From NCBI GenBank assembly GCA_964591245.1, contig CAZPZZ010000011.1:1-47727 (forward strand): a stretch of 47,727 nucleotides of DNA, given 5' to 3'. The position numbers and the translations under genes are program-made. Of this stretch, positions 34,393 through 42,422 are shown in pieces. A model generated the notes under the pieces. It did not search any database. It was given only the letters and a program-made list of their open reading frames with translations, and had not been told where the DNA came from. This DNA comes from CAZPZZ01 sp964591245 (GTDB taxonomy: Bacteria; Acidobacteriota; Vicinamibacteria; Vicinamibacterales; UBA8438). Every line of letters begins with the position of its first letter. Within the stretch, counting starts at the first letter, position 1.

Positions 34393-35391
34393 TCAGAACA
34401 TCGCGATCGGATTCACCGGAGACCCGGTGCCGTTGGGAATGGGCAGCGGGGCGATGGTCATCATGAATTCCCAGCGTTCACGTTCCGCAGCAGCGTTGGC
34501 AAGGGCCTGAAAATCAGCCCGGTCAAGAATCTGAATTCCGAGAATGGTGAGGGCAAAGTTGTGCAGCGCTGTCCGTGGGAGGTCACCCTCGGGTTGCGGG
34601 GCATAGCCCGGCGTTTCCCAGCCGGCGATTGCGACGTCTCGTTCACGTAGCCACTGCATCACATTGTTGTCCAAGCCGGCGGACTCCCTGCCGGTGTCGA
34701 AGGGGCCCAGGTCGTCCTGACGGGCCCAGCGTCCCCAGCGGATCAGAAACGCATCACCCGGACCAACGGCTACGCCGGTCTGCGCTTCCCAGGCTTCAAG
34801 ATCCTCAACGGTGATTCTCGTGCCGGGCTCCAGGTAAGGCACGCCTTTCAGGCGTGGGATGTCGTACAGCACACCTCGCGTGACGAGCCCGTCTTTGACG
34901 GTCATGATGGAGTTTTTTAACGCGCCATCCTCCAGGGTGACAAGACCGTCGACATCGTAGCCATTCCACATCTTTCCGTCGAAGAACACGTGCGCGAATG
35001 CGTCGAGGTGTGTGGTGCCAGGACCGTGGATACAGGGATAACTGATCTGGTCGCTGGCGCCGGTGCGGGTCGCGCGGCTCATCGACCATTCCACTGGGCA
35101 TGGGACGTCAAGGCTCTCGTAATTCTGGGCGTTCGAGGAGAGCGAGACCGTAAATCCCTCCGTCACCAAGGCGGCGGCTTGGGCTCGTTTCTCTGCCGTG
35201 ATGAGATTCGCAGCCCCCAACTCATCGTCGGCACCCCAGCGGCCCCAATTTGAGAGCTCTGTCTGCCAGCGTTCGAATTGCGCCGCGCTCACGAGTGAGG
35301 GAGTGGTCTGGGCGCGCGGAAGGGTGTTCATGGCCGTTGCACATGCGAGGCCGAGGAGCAGTGCGATCCCTGGTCGGTGTCTAGTGTTCAT
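34393..35391 (-). CDS. Exported cyclase-family protein (kynurenine formamidase-like)
   Basis: A 332-residue protein with a signal peptide (about 1-27, PRAQ) and a cyclase/kynurenine formamidase-type domain. The metal-binding signature HGPGTTHLDAFAH (122-134) gives His122, His128 and Asp130 as the likely ligands, with LITAEKRAQAA and VSLSSN as typical flanking blocks. The fold hydrolyses N-formyl amides, lactones or similar bonds with a divalent metal. The substrate is unknown, and most relatives are cytoplasmic, while this one and many acidobacterial homologues are exported. Its first codons (MNTRHR) are nearly the same as those of the gene starting at 11381. Confidence 0.9.
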   Translation of the reverse strand: MNTRHRPGIALLLGLACATAMNTLPRAQTTPSLVSAAQFERWQTELSNWGRWGADDELGAANLITAEKRAQAAALVTEGFTVSLSSNAQNYESLDVPCPVEWSMSRATRTGASDQISYPCIHGPGTTHLDAFAHVFFDGKMWNGYDVDGLVTLEDGALKNSIMTVKDGLVTRGVLYDIPRLKGVPYLEPGTRITVEDLEAWEAQTGVAVGPGDAFLIRWGRWARQDDLGPFDTGRESAGLDNNVMQWLRERDVAIAGWETPGYAPQPEGDLPRTALHNFALTILGIQILDRADFQALANAAAERERWEFMMTIAPLPIPNGTGSPVNPIAMF

Positions 35392-35793
35392 GTGACCGTC
35401 CTTTCATGGGCGGACCTGGCGTTGAACGTTATCCGGCCGCGCCGTGCGGCGGGGGCGAGTACGCGAGGTCGGGTGCGCTGTTGAAACAGGCGCATTATAG
35501 CCGGGGCCGTTCCCGCCGGTGCGACGATATAATCAATGAGTACCCGTGCGCGTGCTTGACATCGTAGCAATGTGACCAGGAGCCGAGGACTGTGAGTGTG
35601 GAGGGGGCTGACCTGGGCTTGAGACGCCGATGTGTCTAGACACGTTACCTGCTGCGTGATGCAGCAGAGCATCCGGCTGGTCTGCCGGCCTATCGTGCAG
35701 TGTAAAGCCACACGCATCGCGTTGGGTATCTGTATGCTCATGGCAGAGGGCGTTGCATCGAGTGCGGTGCATCCATTCGAGTAAGGAGGCGAT
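35392..35793. promoter_or_regulatory. Divergent regulatory region with two perfect -10 boxes and a 12-bp palindrome
   Basis: About 400 bases between the cyclase (minus) and the cytochrome gene (plus). A minus-strand TATAAT lies at 35494-35499, and a plus-strand TATAAT at 35528-35533. Neither has a clear -35 at normal spacing. GTGTCTAGACAC (35632-35643) is a perfect 12-bp palindrome of operator type. CTGCTGC/GCAGCAG (35649-35667, loop GTGAT) can form a short hairpin. AAGGAGG stands 7 bases before the cytochrome ATG. No ORF here looks coding. Confidence 0.45.
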
Positions 35794-36279
35794 ATGCGAT
35801 TGTGGAGGGCATTGACGGTAGTAGCCCTGGTGACCGGGGTGTCGTGCGGGGGAGAAGCCCCAAGCGGTCCACCGTTTCGCACGGAGATGACGGTTCAGAT
35901 GCTGATGGCGAACATGCTCGACCCGGCAGCAGACCTTTTGTGGGATGCGGTGGGTACGGTGGTCGAGGAAGCTGGAGAAACCTACTGGGAACCCGAGACG
36001 GAAGAAGAATGGCTCCAGGTGCGGCTCGGTGCGGTGGCCTTGGCGGAGTCGGCGAACCTTCTCATGATGGAAGATCGGGCGAGAGACCAGGATCAATGGA
36101 TTCGCTTGTCTGAGGATCTGGCCGACGCGGCCATGCTCGCCTTCGCGGCGGCCGAAGCGGAGGATTCGCAGCGCGTTTTCGATCTTGGGGAGGTCGTCTA
36201 TCAGACCTGCAATAACTGCCACTCCATTTACTGGGTTGACGACCAGGATCGAGGCCGTGCGATTGAGCCGGGGTCGTAA
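35794..36279 (+). CDS. c-type cytochrome, possible lipoprotein
   Basis: A 161-residue protein with a perfect AAGGAGG before the ATG. The N-terminus is a signal with VTGVSC (Cys18), a weak lipobox, so anchoring is possible. The rest is largely helical, with one heme-binding motif CNNCHSIYW (139-147) near the C-terminus. A C-terminal CxxCH after a four-helix-type body resembles cytochrome c'-like or other bundle cytochromes rather than class I folds. It probably carries electrons in the periplasm. The PepSY membrane protein gene follows 164 bases downstream, so the two may be functionally linked. Confidence 0.88.
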   Translation: MRLWRALTVVALVTGVSCGGEAPSGPPFRTEMTVQMLMANMLDPAADLLWDAVGTVVEEAGETYWEPETEEEWLQVRLGAVALAESANLLMMEDRARDQDQWIRLSEDLADAAMLAFAAAEAEDSQRVFDLGEVVYQTCNNCHSIYWVDDQDRGRAIEPGS

Positions 36280-36443
36280 CCGCTCTGGAGCATTCGCTCC
36301 GGCAGGGTGTCAGGACTTACGGGCGCAACGTTGTTATTCTCCTCGCTGTGGACGGCGAGTCATGGACGTCGTTGCACGGGGTGTGGCGGCACGAGTGCGG
36401 CGGCGTGCCTGAGGTTCGTAGCACGGCGTTTCCCGCCGTCACG

Positions 36444-38009
36444 ATGTGGCGCCGGCTGCTCATCTATGTGCACCGCTGGTTGGGTATCGCCGGGGGGGGA
36501 CTTTTCTTTACCTGGTTTCTGTCTGGCATCGTGCTCATGTATGCCGGTATGCCGGCGCTGAGTAGCGACGAGCGTTTGCGTCGTGCACCGTTGCTCGATT
36601 TGTCTACGGCGACGATAGATGTTGCTGAAGCGGCGGTTGCCGCGGGTGTAGCCCCGTCTCAGATCGTGGTGGGCATGCATGGGGATCGGCCGGTGTATCG
36701 GTTCGCGGGACCAAGCGGATGGACCCGCGTATATGCGGACACTGGAGAGCTTGGACACGCACTGACCTCGAGCGAGGCACTCGCTGTCGCCCACCGATTC
36801 GCGCCCGGGCAGATCGGGATGGCTCGGTATGACGTCCGGTTGACTGCGCCCGACCAATGGACGCTGCAAAGCCGCCCGTTCTTTCCGTTGCATCGCGTGC
36901 ATCTCGGCGATAGGGCCGACACCGTGCTGTATGTGTCCGGGCCCACGGCTCAACCGGTGATGATGACGACACGAAGTGGTCGTCGTTTAGCGTATGTGGG
37001 GGCGGTGCTGCACTGGCTCTACTTTACGCCGCTTCGGTCGAACGTCGGATTGTGGGCCGATGTCGTGATCTGGTTGTCCGTGTTCGGATGCGTGCTCTGT
37101 TTGTCCGGCTTGATTTGGGGACTCTGGCGTCTGTCGTGGTCCGGGTTCTACCGCCTTCGGGCTAGGTATTCGCGTTCGCCCTACGACGGACTGATGCGAT
37201 GGCATCACTATGCGGGACTTGCCTTCGGGGTGTTCACGTTTACCTGGGTCTTCAGTGGAGCTCTCTCGATGGAGCCCTGGAGCTGGCATCCCGGTACGGC
37301 CCCCACGGTGCAGCAGAGACAGGCGATGACGGGAGGGTTGTTCCGGCTCGGACCACTCACCGCGGAGCGTCTGCGGGCAGCGCACGACATCATCGGCGAG
37401 GCGTTTGTTCCGGCGGAACTCGAGGTGCTGCAGTTTCGAGGCGAGCCTCACGTCTGGGCTCGTGATGCATCCCTACCGTTGCGTGGAGCAGAGGGGCTTC
37501 CGACTACGCTGGCGAGCTTGAGCACGCAGCCGCTTGACCAGCGACTTGTGTCGCTGGAGCGGCTTGAGGCTGGTGGATTTGCGCAGTTCGACGCATCGCG
37601 AATCGAAGAGGCCGCGGGTGTCGCGATGCCAGGAGCCACGGTGGTGGAATCAACGTGGCTGCGCGCGTACGACGATTACTACTACGACCGGAGTCGGCAA
37701 CGGCGTTTGCCGGTCCTGCGAGTCAAGTACGACGATGCGAATGCCACCTGGCTCTATTTCGATCCCTTTCGGGGGGCGATCGCGCGAAAAGAGCAGCGTT
37801 TGACCCGGGTCAATCGCTGGCTGTATCACGGTTTGCATAGCCTTGATTTTCCGTGGTTGTACGCGCGGCGGCCGCTATGGGATATCGTGGTGGTTTTGCT
37901 GAGCCTGGGCGGCATCGCGGTAAGTGTGACGCCTTTTCTCCAGGCCGCGAGTCGGCTCAAACGCCACCTCGCCCGGATCGATCGCGGCCTCCGTAAAACA
38001 GGCTCTTGA
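36444..38009 (+). CDS. PepSY-associated TM helix membrane protein
   Basis: A 521-residue protein from ATG 36444; the frame is open 32 codons upstream, to a GTG at 36348. The typical family start is RRLLIYVHRWLGI with a histidine inside the first helix, a pattern that binds heme in related reductases. Membrane segments occur at about 14-36, 185-205, 212-240, 275-300 and 480-505, separated by soluble PepSY-like parts. A second VHRWLG-like element, RWHHYAGLAFGVF, begins helix 4, and LYHGLHSLDFPWLY lies near the last one. Homologues act as inner-membrane electron transfer or siderophore-iron reduction proteins. The neighbouring cytochrome and DUF6644 genes agree with a membrane redox role, but this is inferred. 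Confidence 0.9.
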   Translation: MWRRLLIYVHRWLGIAGGGLFFTWFLSGIVLMYAGMPALSSDERLRRAPLLDLSTATIDVAEAAVAAGVAPSQIVVGMHGDRPVYRFAGPSGWTRVYADTGELGHALTSSEALAVAHRFAPGQIGMARYDVRLTAPDQWTLQSRPFFPLHRVHLGDRADTVLYVSGPTAQPVMMTTRSGRRLAYVGAVLHWLYFTPLRSNVGLWADVVIWLSVFGCVLCLSGLIWGLWRLSWSGFYRLRARYSRSPYDGLMRWHHYAGLAFGVFTFTWVFSGALSMEPWSWHPGTAPTVQQRQAMTGGLFRLGPLTAERLRAAHDIIGEAFVPAELEVLQFRGEPHVWARDASLPLRGAEGLPTTLASLSTQPLDQRLVSLERLEAGGFAQFDASRIEEAAGVAMPGATVVESTWLRAYDDYYYDRSRQRRLPVLRVKYDDANATWLYFDPFRGAIARKEQRLTRVNRWLYHGLHSLDFPWLYARRPLWDIVVVLLSLGGIAVSVTPFLQAASRLKRHLARIDRGLRKTGS

Positions 38010-38208
38010 GCCGTTTCTTGACCTTGTGCGGAAGAGCGAGGTACACTCCGGCCACCTCGCAGTGATACGTCGCGGATGTCGTCGTTAAGCGGTCTGGCAG
38101 GCTGCACGGTAAATGTGGCTGCAGCCAGTTGCTGTGTCGCGTCGTTTCGAGTCTGGGTGGCCATGGGCGCATGATGCGGTGGCCCGACTGATTATGGAGT
38201 TCTAGCGG

Positions 38209-38754
38209 ATGCTTGTTGCAGTCTTGGAGACGTTACGTCCGCTCTTCGAGTGGGTCGACGCCATGCCGGGAAGCGTGGCCTGGCGAGAGTCACTGAATGG
38301 CTACGTCTATTTGTTGACCGCGCATGTCGTCAGCATGGCATTGGTCGCCGGTGTCATCGGGTACTGGGATATGCGTCTGGCCGGGATTGCGCTGCGCTGG
38401 ATTCCGGTGTCTCGGGTTAAATCTGGTCTGTTTCCGTGGCTGTATCTGGGCGTGTCGATCAATGCGCTGACTGGTTTCATGATGTTGTACAGCCAGCCCA
38501 TGCGCTACTATCCGAATTTTTGGTTCTGGCTGAAGATGGGGTTGCTTGTGGTGGTCGCGCTGAACGCCGCGTATTTTCACCTGAGCATCGAAAAAACGGT
38601 CGACCAGTGGGAGAATGATCCCGTCGCGCCTTTGAAGGCCCGAATGGCAGGCTACGTATCGCTCGCCTTCTGGGTCGGGGTGATTGTGACGGGACGGATG
38701 ACGGCCTATAGCGGTCTTGTGCCGCAGTGGTGGATTGATCTCGGGTTGGGGTAA
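38209..38754 (+). CDS. DUF6644-family membrane protein, first of tandem pair
   Basis: A 181-residue polytopic membrane protein. It shares with the next gene the blocks H-V-V-S...AG...D-x-R-L-A-G (helix 2, His40 approximately) and LTGFMMLYSQPMRYYPNFWFWLKM. Four or five hydrophobic helices are visible. I recognise it as the DUF6644 type; function unknown. The conserved histidine in a helix and the YYxxFWxWK block recall CopD-like or cytochrome b561-like proteins, which is an inference. Its stop lies 5 bases before the next start, so the two are certainly one transcript. Confidence 0.87.
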   Translation: MLVAVLETLRPLFEWVDAMPGSVAWRESLNGYVYLLTAHVVSMALVAGVIGYWDMRLAGIALRWIPVSRVKSGLFPWLYLGVSINALTGFMMLYSQPMRYYPNFWFWLKMGLLVVVALNAAYFHLSIEKTVDQWENDPVAPLKARMAGYVSLAFWVGVIVTGRMTAYSGLVPQWWIDLGLG

Positions 38755-38759
38755 GACTC

Positions 38760-39236
38760 ATGTTGCAGCCGTTCTTCGAGTGGATGCAGGGATTGGCGTT
38801 TAGCGCCTATTTTCTGGAATCCGTGTGGCCTACCCCGATAGTCCAGTGCATTCATCTGGTATCGGTGGCCGTATTCGCCGGTGCAGTGCTCGTCGTGGAC
38901 TTGCGGTTGATCGGTCGCGGACTGACTGCGTCTTCGATACCTACGCTCGCGCGTGCCGTCGAGCCGTGGCTTTTAGGAAGCTTCGCAATGTTGGTGCTGA
39001 CAGGAATTCCGCAGATGGCATCGACCGCGTTGAAGCAGTACTACAGCCCCTTCTTCTGGTGGAAGATGGAGGCAGTGCTTCTTGGCGTGATCGTGACGTT
39101 CATTGTGCGTCGCGTGATCGCGTCGAGAGAGGAAGGCCACTTTGGGCCGGTCTGGCCGAAAGTGGTTGGCGTAACCTCGATCGCGCTGTGGACCAGCGTT
39201 ACGGTTGGGGCAAGGTTGATCGGATTGCTGTCGTAA
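38760..39236 (+). CDS. DUF6644-family membrane protein, second of tandem pair
   Basis: A 158-residue membrane protein homologous to the one just upstream. Shared blocks are CIHLVSVAVFAGAVLVVDLRLIG (His about 33 and the D-x-R-L-x-G end) and VLTGIPQMASTALKQYYSPFFWWKM. The N-terminus is shorter. The pair could form a heterodimer in the membrane. The function is unknown. Two adjacent, diverged copies of the same family suggest that the complex needs both. It is followed 93 bases on by the exported 'ADGKPDLNGIW' protein in the same direction. Confidence 0.87.
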   Translation: MLQPFFEWMQGLAFSAYFLESVWPTPIVQCIHLVSVAVFAGAVLVVDLRLIGRGLTASSIPTLARAVEPWLLGSFAMLVLTGIPQMASTALKQYYSPFFWWKMEAVLLGVIVTFIVRRVIASREEGHFGPVWPKVVGVTSIALWTSVTVGARLIGLLS

Positions 39237-39329
39237 GTTACTGAAGGTCGTTGGAGGGGCTTCGGCACTGTGGTCGCGCAGGGTCATGCCAGTGAAACAC
39301 GCATGGTGCGTGTAAGGAGACAGAAACAA

Positions 39330-40220
39330 ATGCGAAATCGGCTCAGAAACACCATGATTGCCGGTGTGACGGCTGCTGCGTTGGCGGTCGGCATCTCGGT
39401 AGCCGTCGAGCCTGTCGAAGGACAGGAAGGCTATTCGGCACCGCGCACCGCCGATGGGAAGCCTGATCTGAATGGTATCTGGCAGGCGATTGGTAGTGCA
39501 CACTGGGACATCGAGCCTCACGCGGCCCGGTTTGGGCCTGTGGTCGAGATGGCATCGCATGGCGCGATTCCTGGGGGCTTGGGCATCGTCGAGGGTGGCG
39601 AGATTCCCTACACGGCTGCGGCCCGCGCGCAGCAGCAAGATAACCTGCAGCATTGGTTGGAGCGTGACCCGGCAGTGAAATGCTATATGCCAGGTGTGCC
39701 GCGCGCCACGTATATGCCGTATCCGTTCCAGCTGGTGCAGACACCAGAGTACGTGCTCCTTGCCTATGAGTTCGCGAGCTCGAGCCGTATCGTCTACATG
39801 GACCGTCCCGACTTCGAGGCGCCTGTTGACTCCTGGATGGGGCACAACATTGGCCGGTGGGACGGTGAGTCGCTCGTCATCGACGTGACGGCGCAGATGC
39901 CTGACACCTGGCTCGACCGTTCTGGAAATCACCACAGCAACTCGATGCACGTTGAAGAGCGCTATACCGCGATCAGCGAGAATCACCTGATGTACGAGGC
40001 GACGATCACGGATCCAGAGACGTATACCCGTCCCTGGACGATCCGGCTTCCGCTGTACCGCCGAATCGACGAGAACATGCAGTTGCTTGAGTACAAGTGC
40101 GTGGAGTTTGCCGAGGAGCTGATGTATGGCCACCTGCGGAAGGATCCGGATTTGACGCCGGTCTACCGCGCGAGCGGTTCTGGCTCTGACCGTCAGGTCG
40201 TTCTCGAGCCTCCACAATAG
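39330..40220 (+). CDS. Exported 'ADGKPDLNGIW' family protein
   Basis: A 296-residue exported protein from ATG 39330, with AAGGAGA 13 bases earlier and a normal signal peptide (about 1-31); the frame extends 20 codons further upstream. It opens with RTADGKPDLNGIWQAIG and has FQLVQTPEYVLLAYE, GRWDGESLVIDVT, ATITDPETYTRPWTIR and a C-terminal ELLEYKCVE-like block. These match, at distance, the pair at 14195-16255. The family is exported, mostly beta-stranded and functionally unknown. Its position between DUF6644 and DUF6152 genes is a recurrent arrangement I recall in Acidobacteria and some Proteobacteria. Confidence 0.88.
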   Translation: MRNRLRNTMIAGVTAAALAVGISVAVEPVEGQEGYSAPRTADGKPDLNGIWQAIGSAHWDIEPHAARFGPVVEMASHGAIPGGLGIVEGGEIPYTAAARAQQQDNLQHWLERDPAVKCYMPGVPRATYMPYPFQLVQTPEYVLLAYEFASSSRIVYMDRPDFEAPVDSWMGHNIGRWDGESLVIDVTAQMPDTWLDRSGNHHSNSMHVEERYTAISENHLMYEATITDPETYTRPWTIRLPLYRRIDENMQLLEYKCVEFAEELMYGHLRKDPDLTPVYRASGSGSDRQVVLEPPQ

Positions 40221-40342
40221 CGGTTGATGTTCACTACTGTTGACTGGCGTGTTTCTGTTCGGCCGGGTGCCGGCAGCAGCACGCTACGTCGATAGAGTGT
40301 GGCTTGTTCTGTAAATTTTCTTGTCAGAGATAAAAAGACTGG

Positions 40343-40371
40343 TTGACGAGAAATTGTAGAAGGTTGATAAT
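40343..40371 (+). promoter_or_regulatory. Sigma-70-like promoter of the DUF6152 gene
   Basis: TTGACG (40343-40348) and GATAAT (40366-40371) are separated by exactly 17 bases, in an AT-rich stretch. Each hexamer differs from the consensus at one position. The ATG follows 35 bases after the -10, with GAGGAGGGA as ribosome site. This is the best promoter in the window. Confidence 0.75.
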
Positions 40372-40406
40372 TCATCTAGTTGTTCATTGTTGAGGAGGGA
40401 AGCCAG

Positions 40407-40841
40407 ATGCGAAGAAAGATAGCCGTCGTCGTGGCCGGATTGGTCTTGGCGCTGGCCACTGTGCCGGTGGTCGCGCATCATGCATTCTCGGCCGAGTTCG
40501 ATGCGAACCGTCCGATCCATCTTGAGGGTGTTGTGGTTAAGATGGAGTGGATTAATCCACATGCGTGGGTCCACCTGGAAGTTCATGGTCATGAGACCAT
40601 TGAAGATGGAACTGTTTGGATGGTTGAGGGCGGCACGCCCAATACGCTTCTCCGCCGTGGTTTTTCGAAGAACTCGCTGCTTCCGGGCACCGAGATCATC
40701 GTGGATGGCTACCAGGCCAAGGATGGTTCCGACAAGGGTAATGGTCGAGACCTCACTTTCGCCGATGGCCGCAAACTGTTCATGGGTTCGTCTGGTACAG
40801 GCGCTCCCAGGGACGGTCGCGATGCAACCGAGCCTAATTAG
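40407..40841 (+). CDS. DUF6152-family exported protein
   Basis: A 144-residue protein with a signal peptide (about 1-23, cleaved near VVAHH). The mature protein begins HHAFSAEFDAN, then has VVVKMEWINPHAWVHLEV (43-59) and a C-terminal G-R-x-L-x-F-x-DGRKLFMG. Histidines 24, 25, 52, 56, 60 and 62 are clustered, which suggests metal binding. The compact beta fold is DUF6152, whose function is not known. It has its own promoter and terminator, so it is transcribed separately from the DUF6644 genes although it is next to them. Start ATG 40407 is preferred over TTG 40380 because of the GAGGAGG site. Confidence 0.9.
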   Translation: MRRKIAVVVAGLVLALATVPVVAHHAFSAEFDANRPIHLEGVVVKMEWINPHAWVHLEVHGHETIEDGTVWMVEGGTPNTLLRRGFSKNSLLPGTEIIVDGYQAKDGSDKGNGRDLTFADGRKLFMGSSGTGAPRDGRDATEPN

Positions 40842-40870
40842 GCAAGACGTTCTTTCCTAGGTTTCGGCAA

Positions 40871-40905
40871 GGTCCGGATGCTTTGGCATCCGGACCTTTT
40901 TTTTT
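40871..40905 (+). terminator. Intrinsic terminator after DUF6152 gene
   Basis: GGTCCGGATGC (40871-40881) pairs perfectly with 40886-40896 around a TTTG loop, followed by nine T. A textbook Rho-independent terminator, 29 bases past the stop. Confidence 0.97.
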
Positions 40906-40986
40906 GTCTGCACTGCGTCATGGACTCTGCGATCCGGCGAGCCGTTCGTGTGCTCGGTACCTCTCGTCACGTAGAATAGGAAAGGT

Positions 40987-41928
40987 ATGGGTGTTCGCAA
41001 GGTTCCCAGTATGACAGTGGTTCTGTTGCTGGGGATGGTGGCGTGGGCACTGCCGGCCCCCTTAGCGGTACACCGTCAGGATGGACGCCGCGGCCAGGTA
41101 TTTCGATCTGGAATTGAGCTCGTTCAGCTGGCGGCTACTGTCGTGAGCGAGGACGGTCAGCTTGTTGGAGATCTACGCCGCGATGATTTTGAGGTCTTCG
41201 AAGACGGGGTCAGGCAAGAAATTGTCGATTTCACGCGCGATCGCGTGCCGCTCAGTCTCGGAGTGGTTCTCGACATCAGTCAGAGCATGTCGGGGCAGCG
41301 TATCGACGATGCTCGGTTAGCCTTAGATCATTTTCTCTCACGTTTACTGGATCCGGGGGACGAGGTATTCGTCACCGTCTTTAATCACAGTTCCGAGGTG
41401 GCCGCACCCTGGACCGTCGGTCCTCGCCAACTCCGAAATAGTCTTGATGATGTGAGGCCGTGGGGAGGAACCAGTCTGTACGACGCGATCACCGCCGCTC
41501 TTCCCCTCTTCGACACGCGGGAACATCAGCGCGCGGCGGCTGTGGTCATCTCGGATGGGTCGGATACGGGAAGTGAGTCGGATATTCGTGATGTACGTCG
41601 AGCGCTTCGGCGGAGGGGAGTATTCGTGTATGCGATCGGCATCGACGCGCCGGTTACTCGCCCAATCAACGACGGCGTCAATCCGGCCGTGCTTACCGCG
41701 ATTACACGGGAAAGCGGGGGGTATACCGAGGTGGTCCACGATAGTCCTGAACTTGGTCCGGCCACCGAACGGATTGCCGAGGAACTCAATCATCAATATA
41801 CCTTTAGTTATAGACCCGCTCGAGCTGCTGACGGGACCTATCGTTCCATTCGCGTGCGAGTTGTCGGCCAGCCGCATCGCGTGCGCACGCGGCGAGGCTA
41901 CGTCGCTGATCCGTGGCGTCGAGGCTAG
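40987..41928 (+). CDS. VWA-domain protein (acidobacterial VWFA-related type)
   Basis: A 313-residue exported protein with a signal peptide (about 1-30). The von Willebrand A domain runs from about 88 to 290: MIDAS Asp96, Ser98 and Ser100 in VVLDISQSMSG, the threonine in PWGGTSLYDAI, and the Asp in VISDGSDT. The N-terminal part (QLAATVVSEDGQ...FEVFEDG) is the typical opening of the 'VWFA-related acidobacterial' family, so the Mg-dependent adhesion site looks intact. It would bind a protein partner in the periplasm or at the cell surface. The coiled-coil gene follows 10 bases later. Confidence 0.92.
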   Translation: MGVRKVPSMTVVLLLGMVAWALPAPLAVHRQDGRRGQVFRSGIELVQLAATVVSEDGQLVGDLRRDDFEVFEDGVRQEIVDFTRDRVPLSLGVVLDISQSMSGQRIDDARLALDHFLSRLLDPGDEVFVTVFNHSSEVAAPWTVGPRQLRNSLDDVRPWGGTSLYDAITAALPLFDTREHQRAAAVVISDGSDTGSESDIRDVRRALRRRGVFVYAIGIDAPVTRPINDGVNPAVLTAITRESGGYTEVVHDSPELGPATERIAEELNHQYTFSYRPARAADGTYRSIRVRVVGQPHRVRTRRGYVADPWRRG

Positions 41929-41938
41929 GTAGGTAAGG

Positions 41939-42361
41939 GTGTCAGTAATCCGAGAGGGACTGGAGTCCGAACGGCGGCCGCCGACCAGGAATTTCGACGA
42001 AAGCCTTCAATGTTGGCTAGACCGGCTCGACGAGCGTCTGGTGGAAGACGGTCGAGCCCGGGGTGATCGCCCTGAAATTACTGGGGCGGTGATGCCAGAC
42101 GTTTCGAGCCCTCTGTCTGGGTCCTTGGAGATCTCGCCGTGTCCACCTGAAGCGATGCGCGTCTCCGATTCGGAATCCGCCTCGCTGAAGCTGGAGCGGG
42201 AGCTGGTGAGCCACATGAGGGCGCTTGTGCAGGTCGTGCGCGTGTTGGCCTCGGAGCTGAGCACTGTGCAGCGTGATGTCGATCGATTGCAGGGGATCGT
42301 CGTCAAATTGGGTCGGGTGCTCACGACGCGGATGTCCGCGTCGAGATCGCGCCGCGGCTGA
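41939..42361 (+). CDS. Small coiled-coil hypothetical protein
   Basis: A 140-residue protein with a GTG start 10 bases after the VWA stop. The first half is rich in charged residues and proline and looks disordered. The second half (about 83-128, starting LERELVSHMRALVQVVRVL) has leucine, valine and isoleucine at heptad spacing and should form a coiled coil. There is no signal peptide, membrane helix or family that I recognise. Long antisense frames overlap it, so some doubt about coding remains; the tight spacing supports it. A scaffold or adaptor role is a guess. Confidence 0.6.
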   Translation: MSVIREGLESERRPPTRNFDESLQCWLDRLDERLVEDGRARGDRPEITGAVMPDVSSPLSGSLEISPCPPEAMRVSDSESASLKLERELVSHMRALVQVVRVLASELSTVQRDVDRLQGIVVKLGRVLTTRMSASRSRRG

Positions 42362-42422
42362 TGCGAAGGTGCTGCACCACTGCATTCCTATTTGAGATTC
42401 TCTGCATCCACCGATCGGAAAC

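Noticed and set aside
35388..35882. A 164-codon minus-strand frame in the regulatory region
   Set aside because: Low-complexity translation, no ribosome site, and it overlaps the cytochrome gene's signal peptide.
38973..40217. A 414-codon antisense frame opposite the second DUF6644 gene and the following gene
   Set aside because: It has no recognisable motif, while the plus-strand genes show signal peptides and family blocks.
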